Shown here: positions 16,635 to 24,883 of the stretch, piece by piece
How positions within the stretch are numbered: position 1 is the stretch's first letter
Layout: every line of letters starts with the position of its first letter
The notes under the pieces: model-generated
The model's input: only the letters and a program-made list of their open reading frames with translations
Databases searched by the model: none
Told to the model about the DNA's origin: nothing
Translations under genes and position numbers: made by a program
From: an uncultured Christensenella sp.
GTDB taxonomy: Bacteria; Bacillota; Clostridia; Christensenellales; Borkfalkiaceae
Direction of reading: 5' to 3'
NCBI GenBank assembly: GCA_910577375.1
Contig: CAJTLT010000004.1
Span: 123,216-187,215, forward strand
DNA length: 64,000 nucleotides

Positions 16635-17858
16635 TTAGAGTTCGTAATTGATTTTTTCGATTTCTCTGAAATAATAATCGTCCGAATAAGTTGTATAGCC
16701 CCTATCGACGGCTGTGGTTACTACTTCTTTATCGAATTTGTGTCCGTCCCAAAGCATTACAAGTTCCAAGTTGCAACCGCATTCTTTTGCCCTTGTAATG
16801 AACGTATAACGTAATTCGTGGGTATGTCTGCCTTGAATAATCTTTTGAAAGCGTCTATTGATATAATCACGCTTTACCGTTTTGGCTGCTTCAAAGTCAA
16901 TGTACGGCATAACTTTTTTCAGCATAGGCGAAATAGGTATTTTTCTAATTTCTTGTGCTTTGCCTTTGCGAATTTTTTCCGTTTCGCAATCAATATACTT
17001 TTCGTGAAGAATAGCCGAGTAAAGTTCGCCAACACGCATACCAGAATAAAGAAGTATTAGAATTGCACTGCAAACAGGTTCGTCTTTATGTAAAATACAA
17101 TAATCAACGACAATTTTTTCTTCGACTAAAGAAAGTGAAGTGCCTTTCTTGGCATCGTGCTTGGTTACTTCAACTTTTGTCATAGGTGATTTAAAGTTGT
17201 AATCTGCAACTGCAACGTCAAATATGGCTTTAAGCTGTATCTTGAGCTTTTCAGCGGTGCGATATTTTTCTTCTTTTACCAAAGCGGATAAGTAGTTTTG
17301 AATATCAGCACGTGTTATTTCGCTTAAATGTTTATCACCAAACGCTGGATTTATATGTGCGTTTATTAAAGCGATATAGCCGTTATATGTAGTTTCTTTT
17401 ACAGTTGTCTTCTTAATGGCAAGCCATTCTGTTAAATAGTCTTTTAAAAGCGGTGTGCTGGGTTTCTTATGCGGGACGGCTTGTTCAATGGCAGCTAAAA
17501 ATCTAATTTTTAGTGTAGTGAGGTCTTGAGCACAAAGTTCTATATTGTAGCCATCTCTGCGAAAACGTACTTGAAATGAATTTTTCAAGGAACGGTATTT
17601 TACCGCATGGCCGCTATAAATAAGTAATATTTTTACCAGTTCTGACATAGCGTCAATCTCCTTATTAGTAAATTTAAAAATGTTTTGTTGCCGTTGAGCT
17701 TTCTGCGTCGATTTTTTTGCAATCGAGTTTAGCCCCATTTTAAGTACAATGGCGGTTAAATCGTCGCATTCGTCCGAAGGATGCTCTTGTATAAAATTGA
17801 GTAATTTGTAAACTTCTTTTGGAATAAAATTTCCTTTTGGTGTGTTTTGCTCTGACAC
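16635..17858 (-). CDS. Tyrosine recombinase (integrase) of the element
   Basis: A 407-residue phage-type integrase that should catalyse integration and excision at tRNA-Leu. An N-terminal extension is followed by a SAM-like core-binding domain (LLKDYLTEWLAIKKTTVKET through SALVKEEKYRTAEKLK, about 148-225) and the catalytic domain. The catalytic residues are visible: arginine in LYSGMRVGEL, HxxR in HTHELRYTFITR, the second histidine in WDGHKFD, and the tyrosine region VDRGYTTYSDDYYF. The start is a GTG at 17858 with only a weak ribosome binding site. A decayed homologue with the same motifs lies at 48061-48850. Confidence 0.92.
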   Translation of the reverse strand: MSEQNTPKGNFIPKEVYKLLNFIQEHPSDECDDLTAIVLKMGLNSIAKKSTQKAQRQQNIFKFTNKEIDAMSELVKILLIYSGHAVKYRSLKNSFQVRFRRDGYNIELCAQDLTTLKIRFLAAIEQAVPHKKPSTPLLKDYLTEWLAIKKTTVKETTYNGYIALINAHINPAFGDKHLSEITRADIQNYLSALVKEEKYRTAEKLKIQLKAIFDVAVADYNFKSPMTKVEVTKHDAKKGTSLSLVEEKIVVDYCILHKDEPVCSAILILLYSGMRVGELYSAILHEKYIDCETEKIRKGKAQEIRKIPISPMLKKVMPYIDFEAAKTVKRDYINRRFQKIIQGRHTHELRYTFITRAKECGCNLELVMLWDGHKFDKEVVTTAVDRGYTTYSDDYYFREIEKINYEL

Positions 17859-18586
17859 TTGATTTTGCTATCGTGGATAAGCTATTAAGTTGTGATTGCA
17901 AATTCAGTATAATCTATAAATTAACCACATAATAGGACATATACCCTATCAAAACCGCACATTAGCAAGCATAAACCACACAAAAACCCACATTTTCGGG
18001 CAATGTTGATAACCCACTACGGGGGAATGAACGTGTAAAACATAAAACCGCCACACTCCTTTTGTTTTTGTCAAAAGACAAAACCTAAAAAACAGGGGCG
18101 ATTTTATTGTCGTGAAATTCTTGGGAAAGTATTGCCTTGTCAACGCCGTGAATGCCTGCACCGAAACGGAGTTGACAAGGTAAAATTGGCTCTGTTAAAC
18201 TCTCGAAAACTTCCCTAATGATGCGTTATTTTCCATACACAACATTCAAAGACAAAAATCTTAAAATGTTTGGCAAACTTGACAGCAGTTGTCAAGATAG
18301 TTGTTATATAATAGTTTTGTAAGCAAAAATACATTTGCTGGTCTTTGCTGTTTCGTAGTCAACAAAATTTTGTAGGAGTTTTAAAAATGTAGCTTGTTTT
18401 CCTTGACTTTATCCGTAGGGAAAACTATAATAATTTATGCAAACATTTGTTTAGATTTTTATGCTTGTCCTTGAAGAAATTTAGAGAAAGACGAAAGCGA
18501 AACAAGTTAAGGATTTAGGTAATAAGCGAGTAGATCCCCCGTTGCTACTCTTTGTTATTTAATTTGAGGTGAGGAGATGAGTATAA
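17859..18586. other. Left regulatory region of the element
   Basis: About 730 bases without a supported gene. It contains a perfect 10-bp inverted repeat CCTTGTCAAC/GTTGACAAGG (18135-18144 and 18171-18180), a second palindrome CTTGACA/TGTCAAG (18278-18296), a strong promoter at 18403-18431, and a GAGTAG/CTACTC hairpin near 18530-18552. The repeated TTGACAAG-type half-sites suggest a regulator or origin, which I cannot identify. Confidence 0.5.
18403..18431 (+). promoter_or_regulatory. Promoter of zinc-ribbon transcript
   Basis: TTGACT (18403-18408), a 17-base spacer and a perfect TATAAT (18426-18431). The predicted transcript runs about 500 bases to the terminator ending at 18940. Confidence 0.7.
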
Positions 18587-18766
18587 ATGCCAGATTATAT
18601 CGAACAAATAGAAATCTACTGTCCGAACTGCGGACAGCGTAATTACGGGTTCAAAAATGGAAAAGGAAGCGTTATTTTGCAATGCCGTAAATGCAGACGC
18701 TGTATTACAAGCAAGAGAATGAAAGAAAAAGCAAAAGCAGTAATAACGATTAGCCAACACAACTAA
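18587..18766 (+). CDS. Small zinc-ribbon protein (59 residues)
   Basis: Reading from ATG 18587 the peptide begins MPDYIEQIEIYCPNCGQRNY and contains CPNC and CRKCRRC, giving a four-cysteine zinc knuckle followed by a basic KRMKEKAK tail. This resembles small Com-like zinc-finger regulators of phages and mobile elements, but the family is not certain. GAGGAG lies ten bases upstream of the ATG. It stands alone between a strong promoter and a strong terminator, so it is probably an early regulator of the module. Confidence 0.7.
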   Translation: MPDYIEQIEIYCPNCGQRNYGFKNGKGSVILQCRKCRRCITSKRMKEKAKAVITISQHN

Positions 18767-19140
18767 ATATTCCGCTTTATGTGCAAGTTACGGTTTCGTA
18801 GAACCGAGTAATATCTCCCGTGCCGCTACACATAAAGTAAGTGTTTGTAAGACGTACTAAAAGTACGTGAAAGCAAGACTAAAAGCCTTGACGAACAGTT
18901 GCCTGATTTAATTCGGGTGTTGTTTGTCAAGGCTTTTTTTCGTTATAAAAATTTAAAAATTATTTAATGCCTGATTTGCAATAAGGGCAAAGGATACATA
19001 AAAGTTTTCCTATTATATGGAAAGCGACGGTGTACCCTTTTTTAGCTCTGCCCTTATTGCGTGGTATGACTGAAAAAGGTGGGCTTTGCACCTATATCTA
19101 CTCCTTTGTCCGAATTAGCAAACGGCGAAGGAGTTTTTTT
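18767..19140 (+). ncRNA. Terminator and structured leader before the sigma-like gene
   Basis: After the terminator at 18881-18940, the stretch from 18960 to the ATG at 19141 is highly structured. A 12-bp perfect stem GCAATAAGGGCA/TGCCCTTATTGC (18978-18989 with 19049-19060) encloses AAGGATAC/GTACCCTT and TTTCC/GGAAA pairings. A small AGGTG/CACCT hairpin (19077-19093) follows. The last hairpin, ACTCCTT/AAGGAGT (19100-19106 with 19128-19134), is followed by seven T residues and directly by the ATG. It resembles a cis-regulatory attenuator. I recognise no known riboswitch class. Confidence 0.5.
18881..18940 (+). terminator. Terminator of the zinc-ribbon transcript
   Basis: A 17-base stem AAAAGCCTTGACGAACA (18881-18897) pairs with 18921-18937 with one G-T pair, and is followed by a run of T. 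Confidence 0.85.
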
Positions 19141-19554
19141 ATGCAGGAAAGCAAGACATTCTATTTGTATGTCAAAGGGCAAAAGGTTGAAGTTAGCGAA
19201 GAAGTTTATCGTGCTTACGTTCAACCGGAACGAAAACAGCGTAAGCGTGATTATCGTGCGAAAGATAAAGTTAGCGTAACGTCTATCGAAGTCTTATCCG
19301 AAAAAGGCTTTGAGCTGGAAGATGAAACGCAAGATTTTGAAAGCGCCTTAATCGAGAATGAAGACCATGCGGAAGAATTATCAAAACTTCACGCAGCTAT
19401 TGAGCAGTTGTCGGAACGTGATAGACAGATTGTTAAGCTGTACTTTTTTGAAAGAAAAACGCAACAAGAGATTGCCGATATTTTTGGAATTACCCGTCAA
19501 GCAGTACAAAAACAGTTAGGCAAGATATTGGTACGCCTAAAAAATTTTTTCTAA
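19141..19554 (+). CDS. Sigma-70 region 4-like DNA-binding protein
   Basis: A 137-residue protein whose C-terminal 60 residues match sigma region 4 (IEQLSERDRQIVKLYFFE, then RKTQQEIADIFGITRQAVQKQ, a helix-turn-helix). The N-terminal half (MQESKTFYLYVKGQKVEVSE and on to RKQRKRDYRAKDK) is not sigma region 2. Proteins of this shape are common regulators on clostridial mobile elements. ATG 19141 is chosen because AAGGAG lies seven bases upstream; a longer reading from 19030 would run through the structured leader. That ribosome binding site is inside the terminator-like stem, so translation may be regulated. Confidence 0.8.
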   Translation: MQESKTFYLYVKGQKVEVSEEVYRAYVQPERKQRKRDYRAKDKVSVTSIEVLSEKGFELEDETQDFESALIENEDHAEELSKLHAAIEQLSERDRQIVKLYFFERKTQQEIADIFGITRQAVQKQLGKILVRLKNFF

Positions 19555-19655
19555 CTTTTTTTTGAGAAGTGGTTGCTATTTGCAAATTTCTGTCCTGAAA
19601 GAAGTGTAAGGGTTGCGCCTTACGGTGATTGCAAAAAAATATCAAGGAGAAAGTT

Positions 19656-19949
19656 GTGGTAAGCGAGCAGGTCAAGGACGAATTACGGGAAGTTAGGTAT
19701 TACTTCTCACGCAAGGCGAATATGGATGCACTCTCTAAAAACGCCGGAGTTTCTATCTCAAAGGTGTTAGCGGACAAATATGTAAACGCCATAAAGACTG
19801 CACCGGCAAGGCTCTACGATTTGTTTGGGTGTTTGTACATACAAAACAAAACGCAGGAAACAGTTGCATCGGAAATGTGCTATTCAGAAGAACATATAAG
19901 ACGTTTGATTAGAGAACTTATCAATTATTTCGCAAACAAAATCAATTAA
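19656..19949 (+). CDS. Small helical DNA-binding-like protein
   Basis: A 97-residue protein starting at GTG 19656, chosen for the AAGGAG at 19644-19649. It reads KVLADKYVNAIKTAPARLYD, then NKTQETVASEMCYSEEHIRR and LIRELINYFANKI. The C-terminal part looks like a helix-turn-helix similar to sigma region 4 or to phage ArpU-type regulators. It follows the sigma-like gene by about 100 bases and probably shares its regulatory role. The exact family is uncertain. Confidence 0.6.
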   Translation: MVSEQVKDELREVRYYFSRKANMDALSKNAGVSISKVLADKYVNAIKTAPARLYDLFGCLYIQNKTQETVASEMCYSEEHIRRLIRELINYFANKIN

Positions 19950-19967
19950 GAAAAAAGGAGATTAAAG

Positions 19968-20246
19968 ATGATAGGTAAAATGTTCAAACAGTTTCAAAAA
20001 GACTGCGATATCGACTTGAGCGACGTTGACTTTTTAGATAATGCAACCAATGTTTACCGTACCGAAGAATTTATCGTGAACCAGCACCTTACTTACGTTG
20101 CCGAGGCTTTGGGTATTACTCGTATTTTAAGCGAAGATACCTATTTCCGCCGTACGAAGTTAAGAGATATGCTTTACGAACAGCTCTTTGAGAACGACGG
20201 CAAGCGCATTCACGGTTCCATGTTCGTCCGCACCTATATCGAATAA
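19968..20246 (+). CDS. Hypothetical acidic protein (92 residues)
   Basis: A 92-residue soluble protein with a strong AAGGAG ribosome binding site. It begins MIGKMFKQFQKDCDIDLSDV and ends HGSMFVRTYIE. No signal peptide or membrane helix is seen. Spacing of 18 bases to the previous gene places it in the same transcript. I do not recognise it. Confidence 0.6.
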   Translation: MIGKMFKQFQKDCDIDLSDVDFLDNATNVYRTEEFIVNQHLTYVAEALGITRILSEDTYFRRTKLRDMLYEQLFENDGKRIHGSMFVRTYIE

Positions 20247-20460
20247 CAGCTTCCCTTCCTGATATTTGCAATCAGAAGCCTTTAATTCTCGGCGAAAACT
20301 TTAAGTGGATTAAATAAAGCGGGCCCCTTTATTTTTCAACCGGAACGTGGTGTTCCATATCTGTACGGGAATTAAAGCAACGTACAATTCAATACGCAGT
20401 TACTGTCTGAAAAGCAGACAAGAAATACTGCAAAATCAAATTTTTAAGGAGAATTTATCA

Positions 20461-20790
20461 ATGGCAAGAAATAATGCTAACAGAACTACGGCAGCACCTG
20501 CCGCCGCTGAACCTGCGGAACAGCCCAGAATAAGAAAGTGGCTTCGTCCCAGCAAAAGGGCAAAAGGTTATGCCGAAGAGCGTAAGGAAAATCGTCATAA
20601 ACGTGGCGATAAGAAAGGCGAAGAGCTTGACGCATACAATCAGGGTTTGCGTTCCGGCTATCTTCTTTGTCAGTCCGACCACGCCGGCTCGTATATCTAC
20701 GATAAGGTGTTAGCGGAAACGAAGGACAAAGACAAGGCGGCTGCCGCTTCCCAGAGTATCGGTCAGCACAGAAAAAACGGAGGTAATCAG
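20461..20790 (+). CDS. Basic hypothetical protein (about 110 residues)
   Basis: Starting at ATG 20461 behind AAGGAG, the protein has a low-complexity N-terminus (Ala/Pro/Glu/Thr), a strongly basic centre (IRKWLRPSKRAKGYAEERKE, NRHKRGDKKG) and a Tyr/Gly-rich C-terminal half. The charge suggests nucleic-acid binding. The stop codon overlaps the start of the next gene (TAATG), implying coupled translation. A 5' gap of about 210 bases to the previous gene has no other ORF. Not recognised. Confidence 0.6.
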
Positions 20791-20792
20791 TA

Positions 20793-21140
20793 ATGGCGAA
20801 CGTTATTAAAGTCGAAAGAGAACTTTTCGAGAAAAACGGTAAGAGTTACTACGCTTACTACATTAACGGCACGGTAAGAAACACCGACGTCAAGGTTCAG
20901 GTTGTTCCCCCCGATTTGGGCGGTTACAAGGTTCTTGAAATCGTGTACAACGGTGCGTTGGAAGCGGAACTCGTTATCGTACCCTTCAAGTTTGCGGCAG
21001 ACGACGGACATGTTATCGAGGGTAATACCTTTAAGGTAATTTCCACCGACGAAAACGGTGAAATCTACGAATGCCCCGTTAAGCCCGCCCGCAAATCGGA
21101 CAAGAGTTTGCTGGATATGCTTATCAAGGCGAACGCATAA
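20793..21140 (+). CDS. Beta-rich hypothetical protein, candidate ssDNA-binding protein
   Basis: A 115-residue protein made of alternating beta-type stretches (KSYYAYYINGTVRNTDVKVQ, GGYKVLEIVYNGALEAELVI) with Lys/Arg and aromatic residues. In size and position (upstream of membrane and ATPase genes) it could be the single-strand DNA-binding protein of a filamentous-phage-like module, but this is inferred from context and composition only. A hairpin GCGGCTTAA/TTAAGCCGC follows the stop at 21151-21179. Confidence 0.55.
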   Translation: MANVIKVERELFEKNGKSYYAYYINGTVRNTDVKVQVVPPDLGGYKVLEIVYNGALEAELVIVPFKFAADDGHVIEGNTFKVISTDENGEIYECPVKPARKSDKSLLDMLIKANA

Positions 21141-21204
21141 ACAAACGAACGGCGGCTTAATTGCGATATATTAAGCCGCTAAATTTTTAAAAAGGAGAAT
21201 TTTT

Positions 21205-22263
21205 ATGTCAAAGAACACAATCAAAAATATTGTTATGGTCGTTGCTATTATTCTCTGTATTGCTCTTGGCGGCGGTTGGATTGCACAGACCGTTATCAGG
21301 AACAACGAAGAAAAGGCAAATGCCGCCGCAGTCTTTACGGTAACGCCACAAAAGAAGTCTTCTAAATTGAAACTTTCGGCACGGGTGCTTTCCGACGACG
21401 AAGACGTTTCAACTTTTACCAACGCATATACCATTACCGCTACAACAAGTTTTTATGGTGGTGATATAAAGTGGTCTATGGGTTGGACGGGTGAAACGGT
21501 ATATTGGAATACTGCTGAAAAAACAACTGTGGTTAGGGATTGCGTTAGGCTTACACCTATTAACGACCGATCCGTTCGTGTTGAATGTTTACAACCGTTC
21601 GGACAGCAAATAGAGATAATTGCTTCGCTTGCTAAAAAACCTGCGGTTACTGCTAAATGTGTTTGCGATTATAAGCAAACCTATTCAATGGATGAGTTGA
21701 CAATAGGCTTTAATACATTTAAGCGGAACGGTTCTCTGGGGCGTGGGCTAATCAATGAGTTAGGTATTCCGCCTGCATCAGTTGAGCTTAATGGTAATCA
21801 GTCATTAAGTTACGGGTGTAGTCTTACCTATTCTTCTTATACACAAGAAGCACCGGAAATAACGTCTATGCCTGAATTGTCATTCTCTCTTGCCCCTAAT
21901 ATGGAAGTTGTTGAAGCCTGTGGTTTGGACGACTATTCGTTTATGACTTATACGGTTGATTTTAATGCTTTCCTTTCTGGAACTATTGACGGTTTCTTTG
22001 ATAGGTCGTGGGGTGAATATGCCGTAGCAAATACAAACCACACATTAGTCGATTTCGGCTATGACTTGTGCAATGCGGAAGGGCAAAAGGGTTTCGCTAT
22101 AGATAGTGTGTATTTATATAACCTAACTATTAACGGACTTCCTGAAGGTAGCGGTAGCGTTAGTTACGGCTATCGGATAGACATATATCACTTACTTCAG
22201 GTGGTAGATGATTTGGCAACACTCGACCTTGACAAGTCTAATATCACCTTTGGTGGAAATTAA
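21205..22263 (+). CDS. Membrane-anchored extracytoplasmic protein A
   Basis: A 352-residue protein with one N-terminal helix (IVMVVAIILCIALGGGWIAQ, about 9-28) and a beta-rich extracytoplasmic body. An Ig-like or bacterial adhesin-like segment at about 70-165 (TNAYTITATTSFYGGDIKWS; VRVECLQPFGQQIEIIASLA; AKCVCDYK) is clearly related to the matching segment of the next protein. AAGGAG precedes the ATG. It may be a virion or surface protein of the element; no enzymatic motif is visible. Confidence 0.65.
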   Translation: MSKNTIKNIVMVVAIILCIALGGGWIAQTVIRNNEEKANAAAVFTVTPQKKSSKLKLSARVLSDDEDVSTFTNAYTITATTSFYGGDIKWSMGWTGETVYWNTAEKTTVVRDCVRLTPINDRSVRVECLQPFGQQIEIIASLAKKPAVTAKCVCDYKQTYSMDELTIGFNTFKRNGSLGRGLINELGIPPASVELNGNQSLSYGCSLTYSSYTQEAPEITSMPELSFSLAPNMEVVEACGLDDYSFMTYTVDFNAFLSGTIDGFFDRSWGEYAVANTNHTLVDFGYDLCNAEGQKGFAIDSVYLYNLTINGLPEGSGSVSYGYRIDIYHLLQVVDDLATLDLDKSNITFGGN

Positions 22264-22276
22264 GGAGGAATTATAA

Positions 22277-23662
22277 ATGACGAAAAACATTAAGACAATT
22301 TTAATCATTATTGCGGCTGCACTTATTTTCGTTATTATGGGTGGTTTAATTATTCACTTTGTTAGAACGGATAAGGGCGGTGAAACGAATAACGGCGATA
22401 CGCAGAATTACGAAATAAGCGGAAAAGTTTATGACGATAGTGGCAATGAAATGTTGTCAAATATGGTTTACTCAATGCCATGTTCTATGACTATTTCCGA
22501 CTTGCAGGACGAAACAGTTTCTCGCATAACCATATCGGCAACAGTTTCGCCGGAGAACGCAACAGACGGTACGGTTGATTGGTCTATCAAGTTTGATGAC
22601 GATACCGATACGGACGGGTATTTATCGTTAGAACCAGCATATAATGGGGCTAATACTGTTGTTGTTACCTGTTATCAGCCTTTTGATTATACGGCAATTA
22701 TAACCGCAACATCGAATTACGACGCTACTAAAACCGCTACTTGCTATGTGGATTATCTTTATGAATTTAATCCTGTGGACTTGAGTACAAGCTGGAATAA
22801 CATAGTTTTTAATCAAGAAAATGGCATTGAGATTGACTACGATTTCTACGGTTACGGTACGGTCGAAGGCGACTTTGAATATGGTGATTTATACCTTGAA
22901 TTGGACGGCAATGTTGTTTATGAAATTAGTCAAAGGTTAGGTAGAGAATTTACTCCCACGCCTAAAATTTTAAGCAACGGTTTCAGTCCGGACGGTATAA
23001 CTTTCTACGTGCCTTCGCCCTTTGCTTGCTTCGCTGCCGGAAGCGGTATTAGCGAACAGACTTTCAATGAAGCATTTACAAGAGCTATATATTTCGGATG
23101 CGGTGAGGACTGCGATTATCACGCAATAATTCACTTTACGGCGAAGTACAGCTATAAGGGCGACGTGGTTGCGGTTGAAGATATTTGGCACGACGGCTAC
23201 GAAAGGCTTTCCGTTGATTTTTCACTTGAAGGCTTGGTAATTCCCGTAGAGGACGTAACGATAAACAATGGCGATATAATTTTCGGGGCAGGAATGAGCG
23301 AACCTGTAACTTGCACTTTTGACGGAACGGAAGCGGTTATTTCTTCAGACGGTCGAATTAAGGTAACGGGTAAACAGTCCACTTGTACTGCAACTACCGT
23401 AACCGCTATCGGTAAGTCTTTCATAAAGTATTTGAAAATGGAAAGCAATACACAAGTATTGTTTAATACCGCTACGGATACTACGCTTAAGATTTACGTT
23501 GATACAGCTGGTAAAAAAATAAAGGTTGATGGGGTGAACTATACAAGCGAAACAACGGAAGCTGGCGATAACGTAATAACCGTAACGCTTAACGCAGGTT
23601 CTCATACTATTACAAAGAGCGACGTGCTGGGGCTGTTTGCTTTACAGCTTAACGTCGTTTAA
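22277..23662 (+). CDS. Membrane-anchored extracytoplasmic protein B, paralogue of A
   Basis: A 461-residue protein with the same plan as the preceding gene: an N-terminal helix (ILIIIAAALIFVIMGGLII, about 7-25), an Ig-like segment (ISATVSPENATDGTVDWSIK; VTCYQPFDYTAIITATSNY; ATCYVDYLYEF) and a long beta-rich C-terminal part. The VTCYQPFDYTAI and VECLQPFGQQIEI stretches make the relationship plain, indicating a duplication inside the element. It lies 13 bases after protein A behind a TAAGGAGG box. Confidence 0.65.
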   Translation: MTKNIKTILIIIAAALIFVIMGGLIIHFVRTDKGGETNNGDTQNYEISGKVYDDSGNEMLSNMVYSMPCSMTISDLQDETVSRITISATVSPENATDGTVDWSIKFDDDTDTDGYLSLEPAYNGANTVVVTCYQPFDYTAIITATSNYDATKTATCYVDYLYEFNPVDLSTSWNNIVFNQENGIEIDYDFYGYGTVEGDFEYGDLYLELDGNVVYEISQRLGREFTPTPKILSNGFSPDGITFYVPSPFACFAAGSGISEQTFNEAFTRAIYFGCGEDCDYHAIIHFTAKYSYKGDVVAVEDIWHDGYERLSVDFSLEGLVIPVEDVTINNGDIIFGAGMSEPVTCTFDGTEAVISSDGRIKVTGKQSTCTATTVTAIGKSFIKYLKMESNTQVLFNTATDTTLKIYVDTAGKKIKVDGVNYTSETTEAGDNVITVTLNAGSHTITKSDVLGLFALQLNVV

Positions 23663-23675
23663 AGTGAGGTGTCGT

Positions 23676-24875
23676 ATGAAAACATTAGCAAAGATTTTAG
23701 GTTATGGTTTGGTTTTGCTCTTTGTTGTTGCCGCTCTGGGTTTTGCTTATAAGTACACGAATGGCTTTAACGAAGATTTAAAGACTTTTTATATCGAGTA
23801 CGACGGTGTTCAGATTTTGACGACGGAAAGCAAAATGACTTTTGATAAAGAAGTTGTTCACCATTTTGACGTCAAGTACACTTTCGATAAAGAAGACTCC
23901 GAGCCCAAAGGCTATAAGGTGAAAATCGTTTCTAATATGACAAGGGATTTTGACTATACCGTTGATGGCGAAAAGTATTTGTTTTCAAAGGTTGGAGAAT
24001 TGACTTCGGCTTTTGAGCCTATACTGCACGACACTTTTTTTGAATTGTATTTTCCCGAAAGTTTGAGCTTCAGCGAAGTATTAAAGAAAGTACATAGCGG
24101 CAAAAGCATAAGCGTTCCGAAAGACGCTCTGGAAAATAATCCATATCCGTTCAAACTCTTAATTTCTTCATATAACGATAAGGTAACTTACAATATAGAA
24201 TTTACGTTTGGGGATAATGGCGTGGAACAGTCTGGTGGTTTGACGGGGAATACAACACAACCGAGTATTCCAGATACGTCGCCTGTAGTGCGGAAATTCA
24301 ATATCGGCTATCTTACGGGTGGAGATGGTACAAACCTTACTAATTTTAGTATAGATGGCCCGACACGTGCAGAAGCTGGCGAAACGGTAATTTTTCACAT
24401 AAATATTTATGATAGCGACTATATCATTTCGGGTTTTTATATTTATGCCTTCGGTGTAAGTGAAAAGCCTGAAGTTACAGAAGTGAACGGGGCTTTTCAG
24501 TTCGTTATGCCTACTTGCAACGTTGATGTTCGTATAGATTTGAAATATACGGCGGTAACGCCTGAACCTACTTACCGTTTGGAATGCGATAGTCTTGGTT
24601 GGGCTGGTATGAGCGTTGTAGATTTGAACTGTCCGGACAGGGCTGCCGCTAACGAAACTGTAACGTTTGTTGCAAACATAAAACCGGGGTATGTATCTGA
24701 ATACAAAATTTCAAGTATTACCGTTCAGTTAGGTTCGGGGGAAGCATACATTGAAGATTTGCAACCTGTAAACGGCGTCTATACGTTTACTATGCCTGAT
24801 GCTGCAACTATGGATGAAGAAGTGAACGAAGGCTATATTACGCTTATGTTCTACATTATTCCGATAGATATGTGA
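23676..24875 (+). CDS. Membrane-anchored extracytoplasmic protein C
   Basis: A 399-residue protein with an N-terminal helix (ILGYGLVLLFVVAALGFAYKY, about 6-26). Two C-terminal repeated beta modules share the pattern AGETVIFHINIYDSDYIISG and AANETVTFVANIKPGYVSEY, each ending in a FTMP or FVMP motif, typical of adhesin-like repeats. ATG 23676 follows GAGGTG. It is 13 bases downstream of protein B and 8 bases upstream of the next gene, so it is part of the same operon. No function is assigned. Confidence 0.65.
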   Translation: MKTLAKILGYGLVLLFVVAALGFAYKYTNGFNEDLKTFYIEYDGVQILTTESKMTFDKEVVHHFDVKYTFDKEDSEPKGYKVKIVSNMTRDFDYTVDGEKYLFSKVGELTSAFEPILHDTFFELYFPESLSFSEVLKKVHSGKSISVPKDALENNPYPFKLLISSYNDKVTYNIEFTFGDNGVEQSGGLTGNTTQPSIPDTSPVVRKFNIGYLTGGDGTNLTNFSIDGPTRAEAGETVIFHINIYDSDYIISGFYIYAFGVSEKPEVTEVNGAFQFVMPTCNVDVRIDLKYTAVTPEPTYRLECDSLGWAGMSVVDLNCPDRAAANETVTFVANIKPGYVSEYKISSITVQLGSGEAYIEDLQPVNGVYTFTMPDAATMDEEVNEGYITLMFYIIPIDM

Positions 24876-24883
24876 GGTGGCGT

